A stretch of 64,000 bases of DNA from Deinandra increscens subsp. villosa (Eukaryota; Streptophyta; Magnoliopsida; Asterales; Asteraceae), in contig JBCNJP010000007.1 in assembly GCA_039602395.1 (NCBI GenBank), forward strand, positions 124,282,957 to 124,346,956, in the 5' to 3' direction. The translations under genes were made by a program, and so were the position numbers. The notes below the pieces were generated by a model. That model worked only from the letters and a program-made list of their open reading frames with translations, made no database searches and was not told the origin of the DNA. Below, one piece after another: positions 1-10,199 of the stretch; the first letter of the stretch is position 1, and each line of letters starts with the position of its first letter.

Positions 1-189
1 CAAAGCAAAGAACATGGATGGATTATGTTGTATGCTTTTTTTCTTTCTTTTTAATTTTTTTCTTTTCTTTTATCACTTTTTAAATGAGGGCCTTGTAAGT
101 TAGGGGAGCTAGAATCTTGTCTAAATATTTCTATGTATAAAGGCACCTATATACATGCGTGTGTTTTATATTATGTCTCAAACTTTCAC

Positions 190-415
190 CAGATTGTTTT
201 ATAGTTTTTTCAAATGCTTCGTCAGATCACGTCACGCCTGGCAATGACTTCCGGCTTAGACGAGCCACACTCCAAACACCCCAAGAGGGAAACCCTAGCA
301 AACCAAGTAACCCCCACCCCCCTCCCCCAGCCTCCATGGCTGAGACTCAAACATGAAACACCTGACCTCCCGTTACTAAGGTCAGGTAGTGTCCATTGAG
401 CTAGGATACATCATA
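190..415 (-). repeat. tRNA-derived SINE-like repeat
   Basis: Read on the minus strand, this block starts near position 410 and has a good RNA polymerase III A box, TAGCTCAATGG (complement of 393-403). About 40 bases later is a B-box-like GTTTGAGTCTC (complement of 342-352). The body is followed by an A-rich end near 190. This is the layout of plant tRNA-derived SINEs. I could not find a convincing target duplication, so the borders are approximate. Confidence 0.45.
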
Positions 416-2020
416 GTTACTTGATGTTAAAAGGCAAGTAACCGATGACCAAACGTACTATTCAGTGGTGACGTATTTATTAGTTAAGCATCGTGTGACT
501 CTATCTCTTATACTATTTGTTTCTTACTCCTAATAACACTATTAAATTAAGGTGACTAATGAGTCAAAAAGTCGTGTGATGTATGGTACAATAAGACGTA
601 AATTACACTTTATTATCATTTTTTTCATCGTTAGTACTAATTAAAATAAATCTATAACCTTCTTATTTTTTAATTTTCTTGTTTAAACCGTAAAAGCTTT
701 ACGAGTCATATAGACTTGTAAGTGTCTGTTTTACATCAAGGCGAATCCAAATTTCCTCATATGGGCCCATAGCCTACCATCATTAAAGCTGAAATATCCC
801 CATATTTTTCAATTGGGCTTTTGGCAAGCTGTCATCTGGTCCCACACAATCTTCATGTGCGCGGGGACCAGAAGATGGTTAGGACACATGTCACGTAGTG
901 AAATGATTTGCTCCTCTCAACCAATAAGGGTACAACATGAAAAAATCTTGATCGCTTTTAGAAGTGTCACACGCCTCCACGTGCACGCATCTGACGTCAC
1001 AAGAGGAAACCATAATCCATCTTTGGTTATAAATGATTAAGTCATCTGAGGTACTTTTCTTATGCTCTCCTACACATACTTACAACGACTAAACCATTAC
1101 TTATTCTCACGCCGAAGGTTCTTTGTTTGACACCCTTTCCTGCACTGCTAAAGCGTCAACGCGTTGTTACGTGTGCAACAATCACTCTTCTAACCGAAAA
1201 TCTAGTCATTCAGATTAGATTATGAAGTTAGTGTTGACCTGATGAGACCTAATCAAAATTCAGTTTTGATAAAAGCTCTAAAAAATACATTACTCTAGTG
1301 TTAACATAGCCTAAGCAAATTAGTAAAGAATGACCTACGCAACCGAAATCTAAATTAAATTTTATTTAAGCACAATAAAATGTAAACACTATTCATTGTT
1401 AGGTTAGCTTTATGGTGTTTAAAACCCAATATAATATATCTAAGTTAATTAGGCATTTAGGCGACCAATTTGAAAATTATGAACCTTAACTTTATTAAAA
1501 GCAATTTGGAATTTATTAACCTTTTTCCACGGATTGGACTTGAAAGCATATATGTGAAGCCCCCTCGTGTCGATGCTTTGTCAAGACATGACAGTATTCC
1601 TTAAAAGCATGTTGTGTGAAGCCCCCAGTGTTGACCGTCCCATAGTAATTAAGATTATACCAGATAAATATGTAGGTCTAAAACTAATATTTAAGTGTGT
1701 GATTTAGCTATTTTAACTATAAATTTATCATTTTGATAAGGTTAAACTCCATTACAATCCTATTGAAAAAGCAAGGGGAGAGGAACAGAGTTAATAGTTT
1801 TTAATATTTGGAAACCTAATTAGCTCTTCGCATTTTGTTACTATTTATTTGGATGTGGCTTTCTCTCTTCAATGTATCTTCACTTTTCAATCACCCATGG
1901 CGATTTTAGGCGGCCTTGCCCATGGTTCGTTCGAATCCATGCATGTGATATAGTCGTCGGCTGATGGATTGTGCCCGTCGTCTTTTTTGGTGCCGGTATA
2001 GTCATCCATCGTTGGACTAT
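416..2020. other. Intergenic, no gene recognised
   Basis: No ORF of protein-like composition is visible. The stretch is AT-rich. It has a promoter-like cluster at 915-1034: a CCAAT motif near 920, a G-box CACGTG at 978-983, TGACGTCA at 992-999 and TATAAAT near 1028. No coding sequence follows it. A short direct repeat built on GTGAAGCCCC occurs near 1555 and 1615. Confidence 0.5.
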
Positions 2021-2924
2021 TGTAACACCCCAACCACTGCGACATCCCCGCGGGGTCGTGACTTCATAAACAAGCACACGAAAACATTAAGCAACACTAT
2101 ATGAATTTGAAGAGACAAATATAAATAAATGCCATAACGGTAGTCAAATGGTTACATATTAATTTGTCTTAGGTTGCGGAAGCATAGTGAATATAATGCA
2201 TTGTTTTGGAAATGACACAATGGAAACATAATGCACGTCCCAAAATGCAAACTCTAGCCTGGTATTTCATGTATGTCATGGATATGCAGCACCTAACGAC
2301 TTTAGAAATACATGTTTAAAATAGTGAAATAAAGTTGTTGGTGCATTCACATGTTTGTAATGTAATATACGTGTAAATGGCTTGAAACTTGTAGTGGGCC
2401 ACATTGTATTTACTTTTCATGACTTGTGTTGTAAAACACAACTAACCACTACATATGATCATGCGATCGATACTTGACTATAATTTGCCTCCGAGCACAT
2501 GTCATCACAAACATCTACTACTCGTATTTAGGTCAACTATATACTTGTGGCCCATGCCGACCCCGCTAGAGCGACTAACGCGTGGAGGGTTTGTCAAACC
2601 CGATAGATGTATCCATAATTACCACCGATATGTAACCTTTATTAACAATTCAGGGGTGTAAAATGACTTAGTGATTTGTAAACTGCCATATGCATGATGT
2701 GTATCATAAAGTAAAATGTGTCCGGTATAAAAATGTATTGTATTTGTATGTATATCTTCCCCTAACGTAAAACAGTGAAAATGGATCGTGAAATTCACCT
2801 GATCAACAAGTGTGTATTTATGGAAATGCCAGTGTATCTGGATGACCTAACCATGTCTTGGGTTCTCGGGTCTCTTTTACATAAGAAATCCATAATGTGT
2901 AAAATGACTATAATACCTTTTGAG
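2021..2924 (+). repeat. LTR-like fragment, possibly Ty3-gypsy
   Basis: The segment opens with TGTAACACCCC, a start common to gypsy-type LTRs in plants. It then runs for roughly 900 bases of non-coding sequence with short GC-rich islands (near 2035 and 2555). No PBS, polypurine tract or matching second LTR was seen. The right end merges into a MITE at 2925, so a truncated or solo LTR is the best reading. Low confidence. Confidence 0.3.
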
Positions 2925-3368
2925 GACATGTTTGGGTAAGCATTTGAAATTGACTTATTGGCTTATTGGCTTTTGGAAAAGTCAATAAGTTAAAAAAATT
3001 ATTTGGGTATTGCAAAAGTAGTTTTTAAAATGACTTTTGAGAAAGTTGTTTTCTTCAATACCTCAAAAGCCAAGAACTTTTGGCTTTTTAAAACAACTTT
3101 TAACTTTTGCTCTGGTAAATTACATTTGTATCCTCCAAAAAGTAGTAAAATGGCTAGATATATATAGGATGTCCTTTTTTGTTATTTTACAAAAAAAAAG
3201 CTAAGCCAAACATTTTTTAAAAAACAACTTATTAACTTATTGACTTTTCTAACTACAAAAGCTTATCCAAACAATTTTTTTAAAACTACTTTTGAAAAAG
3301 CCAAAAGTCAATAAGTTACATTTGATAAAAGGTGCTTTTGCACTCAAAAAGCTTATCCAAACATACCC
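2925..3368. mobile_element. Fold-back MITE
   Basis: The ends are inverted: GACATGTTTGGGTAAGC on the left (2925-2941) and the complement of GGGTATGTTTGGATAAGC on the right (3351-3368). Long internal inverted segments built on ACTTATTGACTTTT/AAAAGTCAATAAGT would fold the element back on itself. Both sides are flanked by TGAG. A 4-base duplication is not typical of the common MITE classes, so I leave the superfamily open. Confidence 0.6.
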
Positions 3369-3580
3369 TGAGTTAACAGAAATTTGACTACGTTAACTAA
3401 AAAAACTCAAATGTTTATAAAATGCAAATATGAGACCCGAATATGAAAATTTCTAAACATATAGATTCAAGTAGTAAAAGTTAGCAAACATCATAGACGC
3501 AAATCGTAATTAACACTTAAAGTTTACATAAAAGTGTCTACAAAAGTATCTTTTTTATAAGCTGTCCTGCACAAAAAATC

Positions 3581-3588
3581 TATAAATC
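3581..3588 (+). promoter_or_regulatory. Probable TATA box of the bZIP gene
   Basis: TATAAATC lies about 30 bases upstream of pyrimidine-rich leader sequence (3600-3660) and about 930 bases upstream of the main bZIP start codon. It gives a long leader that contains all the uORFs described below. Inferred from spacing only. Confidence 0.5.
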
Positions 3589-3819
3589 CACCCAACAACC
3601 CCTCCATAGCCTCTTCCCCCCTCTTTTTCATCTCTTCTCCAGATCACAAGATCAATACTCTGTTTCTTCTTCTTCTTCAGCAATTCTGAAGCTTAATTCT
3701 CAGAGAATAATTGCTCTGTTTGTATTTATATTCAAGGTTCCACGACTAAATTCCATTGTTCTTCATCAATCGTTTCTAAAACCCCTCGTCTTTTTTTTCA
3801 TAACATCCAATTTGTTTCT

Positions 3820-3843
3820 ATGTGTGTGTTTGATCCAGAATAA
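3820..3843 (+). CDS. Short upstream ORF (7 codons) in bZIP leader
   Basis: ATG at 3820 encodes MCVFDPE and stops at 3841-3843. It is the first of a series of uORFs before the sucrose-control uORF. Short leading uORFs are common in S1-group bZIP leaders, and its own peptide is unlikely to matter. Confidence 0.4.
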   Translation: MCVFDPE

Positions 3844-3852
3844 TTAACATTA

Positions 3853-3906
3853 ATGTTAAACCTGTTGTTCTTGATGTTTGAAATACATGTCTCAAATTCT
3901 CAGTGA
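3853..3906 (+). CDS. Upstream ORF overlapping the sucrose-control uORF
   Basis: A 17-codon ORF starts at 3853 and stops at 3904-3906, overlapping the first 20 bases of the sucrose-control uORF in another frame. A ribosome starting here would pass the first start codon of the conserved uORF and could affect how often it is used. This is inference from the arrangement. Confidence 0.4.
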   Translation: MLNLLFLMFEIHVSNSQ

Positions 3907-4012
3907 ACATTTTCAGTCCGAGTTTATGATCAATTCCTCACACTGGCGTAGAACCCATTTAGTCCAATCGTTTTCAGTCGTCTTCCTCTACTGGTTCTAT
4001 TACATCACATGA
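3887..4012 (+). CDS. Sucrose-control (SC) peptide uORF
   Basis: A 41-codon uORF, ATG at 3887 and TGA at 4010-4012, has an internal second ATG at codon 14. Its C-terminal half reads RRTHLVQSFSVVFLYWFYYI, followed by T and the stop. This is the strongly conserved SC-peptide signature of S1-group bZIP leaders (bZIP1, 2, 11, 44, 53). In Arabidopsis bZIP11 the nascent peptide stalls ribosomes when sucrose is high and so lowers translation of the main ORF. Seen here: the peptide, its two starts, and a position about 500 bases upstream of a group-S1 bZIP. Known from the family: sucrose-induced repression of translation. Inferred: the same control acts here. Confidence 0.93.
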   Translation: MSQILSEHFQSEFMINSSHWRRTHLVQSFSVVFLYWFYYIT

Positions 4013-4053
4013 TTCACGCTCTGTTTTCTGCGATAAATACAAACAAGCCATAA
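4009..4053 (+). CDS. Upstream ORF overlapping the SC-uORF stop (ATGA)
   Basis: This ATG overlaps the SC-uORF stop codon as ATGA and opens a 14-codon frame ending at 4053. Such an overlap allows termination-reinitiation. A further 12-codon uORF lies at 4080-4118 and a 3-codon one at 4418-4429. Function is not known. Confidence 0.35.
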   Translation: MIHALFSAINTNKP

Positions 4054-4475
4054 TTACATCAAATTAACGCCTATTTTCCATGTGGATCATGCTTAGTTTC
4101 TTAAAATTTACTCTCTAAATCCTCAATTTCGTTCTATCACACCTCACAATTTCTGTGCTCTGTTTTCTGCAATAATTACAAACCAGTCTTAATTAGATCC
4201 AATTCCACACAAACACTCTTATTTATCTTAATATTAGTCAAATTAAAGCGTAATTGCGATCTGGGTTCTGCTTATTTTCTTCAACTTCATCCTCTAAATC
4301 TTCAATTTCGTTCTATCAGATTTCACTATTTCTGCTCTATTTTCTGCAACAAAACAACTTACTCTTAATTAGTTCCAATTCAACACAAAAACTCATATCT
4401 ATCTTAATATTAGTCAAATGAAAGCTTGATTACCATCTGGGTTCTGCTTATTTTCTTCAATTTCTCTCTCAAAAT
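4014..4475 (+). repeat. Triplicated segment in the bZIP leader
   Basis: Three diverged copies of a 140-180 base segment lie between the SC-uORF and the main ORF. Each has CTCTGTTTTCTGC or a close variant (near 4019, 4158 and 4335), then a CTTAATTAGATCCAATTC-type stretch, then a TCTGGGTTCTGCTTATTTTC-type stretch. The second and third copies are the most alike. The duplication lengthens the distance from the SC-uORF stop to the main ATG to about 500 bases. Confidence 0.75.
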
Positions 4476-4515
4476 CTTCATTTTCCCCCACTCCCCCAGT
4501 AATTTTGATATCTTC

Positions 4516-4965
4516 ATGGCTTCTTCAAACACGGGTTCAGATGAAGATCTTCAACGATTAATAGATCTACGGACGAAAAGAATGGTATCGAATCGAGAAT
4601 CAGCAAGGAGATCAAGAATGAGGAAGCAAAAGCACCTGGACGATCTCGTGACTCAGCTGAGTCAACTCAGGAAACAGAACAACCAGGTTAGGGCTGACGT
4701 CAGCATCACCATGCAGCATTATATGAACGTGGAGAGTGAGAACTCGGTGTTGAGGGCTCAAGTAGTGGAGCTGAGCCACCGGTTGGAATCGCTGAACCAG
4801 ATCATGGAGTTCATGGGTCAATCGTTCGGGTCGGGTGGTGGGTTTGTGGAGGAGCCATATTACGGGGTTGATACTGAGTTGATCGACGAGTTCATGAATA
4901 ACTCACTGAGTTGTGTTTATGCTAACAAGTCGATTTTGGCTTCTTCAGATATGATTCCGTACTGA
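4516..4965 (+). CDS. Group S1 bZIP transcription factor (bZIP11/2/44-like)
   Basis: An intronless 149-residue bZIP. The basic region has the invariant Asn26-x7-Arg34 (NRESARRSR), followed at the usual nine-residue spacing by a zipper with heptad positions Leu44, Leu51, Val58, Thr65, Val72, Leu79, Leu86 and Leu93. The C-terminus ends ASSDMIPY, like the ASSD-x-x-x-Y tail of bZIP11-type proteins. Length fits the S1 group (about 145-175). S1 bZIPs act in the nucleus, heterodimerise with group C bZIPs on ACGT or ACTCAT elements, and reprogramme amino-acid and sugar metabolism under low energy. I chose ATG 4516 because it opens MASSN and because upstream in-frame sequence has no ATG. The gene sits under a leader with an SC-uORF, so sucrose-dependent translational control is expected. 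The exact orthologue among bZIP2/11/44 is not resolved. Confidence 0.95.
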   Translation: MASSNTGSDEDLQRLIDLRTKRMVSNRESARRSRMRKQKHLDDLVTQLSQLRKQNNQVRADVSITMQHYMNVESENSVLRAQVVELSHRLESLNQIMEFMGQSFGSGGGFVEEPYYGVDTELIDEFMNNSLSCVYANKSILASSDMIPY

Positions 4966-5339
4966 AGAGTGGTGGAATAATCTCGTTATAGAGGGTCAAA
5001 TCGTCATTTTCATATGTGTTTGTTACAATGAACCGCGATAAAAACGCTTGTAAAATAAGTCTTAAAACTGGTTGTTTGTTTTTCCAAGATAATCAAATGT
5101 TATGAGAATGATTCTTCAAAATTTCTAATTACACATTTGATTTTAATCTATTTTAGTTTCAATAGTCATTTGAACTCATTTTTAACCCACCACCTTAGCA
5201 TAGTAACAAAAGTGTATGACCTCTTATCAAAAGATCTTGTATTCAAGTCTTATTTGTAACAAAAAAATAAAAATAAAGGGTTACAAGTTGGGCCAGGAGT
5301 TTTCTCACTAGTACTAAGTTTCCTTCTTATGGGAATTGG
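4966..5339. other. bZIP 3' flank
   Basis: This is the presumed 3' UTR and flank of the bZIP gene, AT-rich, with no second gene. A hAT element with 8-base target duplications begins at 5340. Confidence 0.4.
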
Positions 5340-6015
5340 CAGGGGCGGAACTACAGGGGGGTCAGGAGGGTCCGTTGACCCTCCGGCGTACCGAAACTTC
5401 TTTACTACGTTCATGTAACTTTGATGTTTTTTTATGTAAGTTGACCCTCTCAAACTGTTGTGGTAAGTATGAAGAGTAATTCAGATGAAAAGAGAATGTA
5501 AGATAGTTGTAGTCGGAAGTTTTTTCGGTCGCCGGAAATAGAACCTGCAACAACGGGGAACGTAAAAAGAAAGAAGAAGACTCGTTAAAGCAAACGCATA
5601 CATTTATATATTATTTAATACATGGGGAAAATAAAAGGTAGACTATGATTTATGAGCTACTACCTATACTACCTATGATACCTATATTTCTTTTATAAAA
5701 TTAACTTTAATTTCCGTTTGAACATTTGTGTGGATGTACTTTTTTTATTATATTTAATTTTTATATGTTTATAATCTTTTCTAGATATTTGAAGATTAAA
5801 CGTGTAAAATAAAAATATTTATAATATTTAAATATCTATTCTTGCGACAAAATAAAAGATGTAAAAGATAGTTTTTTTAGTACGTGTTAATAATAATAAA
5901 ATAAACCAAAAAATGGTGTTTGTGTTTATAATACATCGATAAGAAATGATGATTATATATTTTTTAATCGATTATATTGTGACCCCCCGGTTATAAACTT
6001 CTGGTTCCGCCACTG
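5340..6015. mobile_element. Non-autonomous hAT element, 676 bp
   Basis: The terminal inverted repeats are CAGGGGCGGAAC on the left and the complement of CAGTGGCGGAAC on the right. The element is bracketed by a perfect 8-base target duplication GGAATTGG (5332-5339 and 6016-6023), diagnostic of hAT. The interior has GGGTCAGGAGGGTC near the left end and GACCCCCC near the right end as subterminal inversions, with no transposase ORF. Confidence 0.88.
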
Positions 6016-6939
6016 GGAATTGGAGATAATTAGGTGGGTGGTGTAATGTCGCCGTCAATAATTGAAATTTTTGCCCTTCAAAAAAAAATTGAACTCATTT
6101 TAATTAATAATTAGAATTTATGATATAAGACTCAAAATATATGTAATAAGAAAGCATATTTGTAAACGACTTAGATCAGCGAAGATCATCACACAGTCAT
6201 TATAAATCAGGTTAAAATTCTGGATTAAATACTACTTCAAATAAGGGGATCGGATCAACCATCGTCACAACCTTTAAGAAAAGGGTTTAAAATATAGATT
6301 AAATCATCGTTGTCACCAAAACCTAACTATAACTGTAAAGATTAAAGCATCGTAGCCACAACAGCTCAGACCTAGGTTTAAGTATATACAACAATGGGCC
6401 CAGATCAATAATCATCATAGTCATTAGAAAAAAAAGTTGCAGATCAATAATCATTCTAGCTCAGAAATTAAAAAAGTTCGAAAATACAGTCGCAGCCACC
6501 ATAACCCTAACCGCAAAGATAAATCATTGCAGCCATCATGGTTGTAAAAGTTGCTAGGCGCTCCCAAAGATAAGTATTAGACGTAGGCGGAGAGTACTTG
6601 ATCGCCTCGAACAAGTTTTACAACAATGGTAGCCACCAAAACCATAACTACAAATATTAGATCATTGCAATCACAAAAACAAATACGGAAATAAACACCA
6701 CAATCTGTGACACCATTGTCGTTCATGATCGGCACACACCAGTGACGCCTCCACAACAGCACTCACTATGTCACCAAAAACAACGATGAAACAAAACGGC
6801 ATCCTTTTAAACGGACATTAAATAGTACAACTCACTGGCTGCTTATAAGGTCTGTACAAGGTGACACTTGTACCTTGTGCTACAAAAAAATGGGGCTATC
6901 AACTTCATCTTTATATATGGTTTAATTTAATCTAATCTA
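6016..6939. other. Intergenic, no gene recognised
   Basis: Low-GC sequence with loose repeats such as AATCATTGCAGCC/AATCATCATAGTC (6290-6720). No credible coding region on either strand and no terminal repeats were found. Confidence 0.4.
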
Positions 6940-7451
6940 ATCTATCAATCTTAATTCTAATAAAGCAATAAAATAGTTTTCACATGTCTTCTTCTTTTTA
7001 TGGTGTCTACATCAGCATTGTCACATGTAAAAACCATATTTATTTATTAATTTAGTAATATAACTCTAATAATTCTATTAAACCAATAAATTGGTTTTCA
7101 CATATTTTCTTTTTAATGTGTCCACGTCAGCATTGCCACATGTCAAAACCATATTTATTATCAATTTAGTAAATTACCAATTAAACTAATTACCAATTTT
7201 ATCTAAACTAAATTTTCATTTTAAAAAAATTGGCAAACATAATAATATAGATTTGATAAATTACTCAATAATTTAAATCCTTTTAAGAAAACAAATCAAT
7301 AATTTGTCATCTTTAATGTATTATATTATAAATTAATATTTTATAACTAATTATTTCATTTATAATTTTTAAATTTTTAATCATTTTTTTATATTTAGCT
7401 ACTATTATAAACCTAAATTCAACCCGTGTAGTACACACGTTAATAAACTAA
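6940..7451 (+). mobile_element. Non-autonomous Helitron-like element
   Basis: The right end has the Helitron layout: a short hairpin (CGTGTAGTACACACG, 7425-7439) followed about ten bases later by CTAA and then T (7448-7452). The left end near 6940 starts with TC-rich sequence after A. Inside, a segment of about 115 bases is tandemly duplicated (around 6978-7060 and 7095-7170), each copy with a CATCAGCATTGTCACATGT-type core. The last 140 bases match another end at 57,600-57,751. Hairpin, CTRR-T end and a second copy support the call; the left border is approximate. Confidence 0.6.
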
Positions 7452-7738
7452 TAAACAAATAAAATATTATGTCTTTCAAAGTCCTTCCTATAAACTCTAT
7501 GCTTCAGGTATTATTCTTAATTAAGGTAAAACTAAAAAATTGTCATTTATTATAACAGATTAAATTATTTGTTTTAACGGACGTTAAAAATTTTCATTAA
7601 ATAAATACACTCGTTTGCATTAAGCATGCATGAGTATATTTAGCCGTTCGAAAAAAAAAAGCATGAGTATATTTAGGTTTATTTTTAGGGACTACTCTTG
7701 TAATTAACAAGCTTTTATAAACTTTAATCGTCTTTTTA

Positions 7739-8219
7739 GGGGCCGTTTGGTTCGTCTGTTTCATTTGGTGCTAAATGAATAAGCTGTCTGTATGGTAAAG
7801 AAGTGCTGAATCAATAAGGTGCTGAATCATAATGTGCTGTTTGTTTGGTTTGGGAATAAAAACTTTATTTTTTTCTATCATTTACTTTGTCCCACATTGA
7901 TTTGAGAACAAAAACATGATTAGCTTATATATGAAAACCTACATGACATATTAAGTTCTTATGTTGTGTTTTACTCCGGTATCTACCCGCGCGCAGGGGG
8001 GGTGCAAATTTGGTAAAATTGTCTTCCCGTCCGTGCGACCTGCGGACACAAATGCAGTTCCGAAAAACGGGGTCGGGCAGCTTCGATCAGCTATGTTTTT
8101 TCCCAACAGCCCCTCGTTGAAAAGCTCCCCCAGTCTTGCTTTTTCGGTCAGCTCCCAACCAGACAATAATGTATGTCCGATTTATCATACAGACAAATTA
8201 AGATGAAACAAACAGGCCC
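7739..8219. mobile_element. Tourist-like (PIF/Harbinger) MITE, 481 bp
   Basis: The ends are GGGGCCGTTTGG and the complement of GGGCCTGTTTG. The element is flanked by TTA on both sides (7736-7738 and 8220-8222), the 3-base duplication typical of PIF/Harbinger. The interior includes a GC-rich patch (7985-8130) unlike the AT-rich surroundings. The small frames over that patch overlap on opposite strands and look non-coding. Confidence 0.75.
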
Positions 8220-8222
8220 TTA

Positions 8223-8943
8223 GTCATTGAGAAGCAAAAGTGTCAGAGGAAATGACTAAATATGTATACTTGAAAAACGGATATATTTAAAGAACATAAA
8301 GTGTAATTCACTCGACAAAATTGAAATGCGAGATATGAATAAAGTATGAACAATTTATGAAGAACACGTTGTTTGGGATTATTCATCGAGAGAAATAACT
8401 AATTTAATTGAACAAAACAAAATATCTTAAACGCATCAATCGTCATTCGATTTCGTGGAACATGTAGTGTACGTGGTTTGTCACTTTGTTGGCTGCATAT
8501 TTGATAATTCATACTTACAGACTACAGATTATTTGACTAGATCTACTCTCCCTTATTTTGAACGGCAATTTGGATTACTAACGGGGCTGAAGGATCTCCC
8601 ATCTGATCATCTTCAACTCCAACCAGTGGTGACAGCAACTGGCATGTCTCGTAAGAGAAACTCGTACATCAACCAATTTATGAGAAAACTGGCAACTGCC
8701 AGAAAACCCCCTACTCATGACCTCTTAGTCACAAGTCATATTCACCCCTCCATGTCCATTGAGCCAAAACCCAAAGACTCAATATATGAATGTGTATGTT
8801 TAGTTATGTTACTTATATTATAAACTAGTAGTCTATATAAAAACTAGTAGTCTGTTGTAGCATGCAGACGGGTCAACCTCTCATTATCTTTAAAAGAAAA
8901 TCATCAACCAATTTCTATCCTTGTTCTTATCACTGAGACTAAA
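8223..8943. other. Intergenic, no gene recognised
   Basis: An open frame at 8455-8823 lacks an ATG at its start and resembles nothing I know. Otherwise the stretch is AT-rich, with a short direct repeat of AAACTAGTAGTCT (near 8823 and 8841). Confidence 0.4.
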
Positions 8944-9605
8944 GGTCTGTTTGGTATGAGGTAATGGAGTGAACAAGGGAATGGAATGGTCGAGGGATTG
9001 AAATAAATCATTACCATTCCATAGTCATGTTTGGTTACCATGTGGGAATAAAATAAATCATTGCTTCGTATTCTTTGATAATTATTAAAACCGAAGTAAT
9101 CGAATATAATTTACTAATATTTCCATTTAAAAGTAATATATTTGTTTTATATTTATATTTTCCAATGTTTTTAGTTTTAATTTTTAATTTTTTATTAAAT
9201 AATTTAATTAATATTTTTTATTTTTATTTTCTAATTTAGTTTTATCTTTATTACTTTTTGTTATTATTTATTGTTTTATTTTTATTTCTTATTTATTTTA
9301 TTATTAATTTTCATTTTTTTATATTTTTATATTTTTATATTTTTGTACTTTTTTTCCTATTTTACTATTTATTTTTTCATAATATTTTAAGAAGAAATCT
9401 AAATGGAAAAAAGAACTTTTATTCCATTTTTCTTCAAGGAATTGAAAAAAAATACGCATCCCTTATGAAATGAATATCTTTAAAATGGAAGGAATCACAT
9501 TCATTATATAATGGTCAATTTCATTCCAATGTGCTACCAAACATGTCATTTTTTCAATGTAATGACTCACTCCATTCCACTCTTCATTCCTGCATACCAA
9601 ATACT
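8944..9605. mobile_element. MITE-like fold-back element
   Basis: The left end GGTCTGTTTGGTATGAGGTA and the right end (complement of TATTTGGTATGCAGGAATGA) are inverted copies, and inverted arms rich in GGAATGGAGTGA extend inward at both sides. A second inverted pair, CATGTTTGGT near 9027 and ACCAAACATG near 9536, suggests nested or duplicated termini. The centre (9110-9370) is almost pure A/T. No clear target duplication, so borders are approximate. Confidence 0.6.
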
Positions 9606-10199
9606 ACATAAATTATAAATAAAATCAATAAAAACTCGCTCTATCATATTCTTTATCCCTATACTTTATCCATATAAATTGAAGTAAATAAAAATACTTA
9701 TGGGTTACTATTGAACTTTAAATCCATTATTTTATATATTGTTAGCGATAAAAGGAGAAAAAAATAATTTAAAGGATAATTTTTTTTAACTGAATAAGAA
9801 GAGATAACGAGTGAGATGTTGCACATTTTTAAAATATGAATAATAAATCTATAAAATAGTGTTATTAGTTAAATTATTGAAATAAGGAATAAGTTTCGAA
9901 TGCTTTAAAATGTCACTTCGTTTCATTTGATATTTATATACTCTATCCTTAAAATTTTGATAGAAAAATAAATTCACTCCCTTGTCCCTATATTTGATGA
10001 TCATTATTCGTCCTTCAAATGCATTATTTTATAGTTTTTTGTTAGTAAACATGAGTCATGGAAAAAGAAAATATAATTTATAAGGAAATAAATAAATATT
10101 TTTTAATTAAATATGAAATGAGATTTAAAACGTTTGTAAAAAAATAAAAAATAAATTAAAAAAAGTACCTTTAGTTAATTATATATATATCATTTTGAA
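9606..10199. other. AT-rich intergenic sequence
   Basis: Very AT-rich sequence with a loosely repeated segment (TTTAAATCCATTATTTTATA near 9718 and CAAATGCATTATTTTATAGT near 10016). No gene or RNA recognised. Confidence 0.4.

Noticed and set aside
2016..2911. ACTAT on both sides of the LTR-like fragment as a 5-bp target duplication
   Set aside because: The right copy does not follow a CA end, so the match is probably chance.
8455..8823. 122-codon plus-strand frame
   Set aside because: It opens without an ATG, has no family signature, and lies in ordinary intergenic sequence. Treated as chance.
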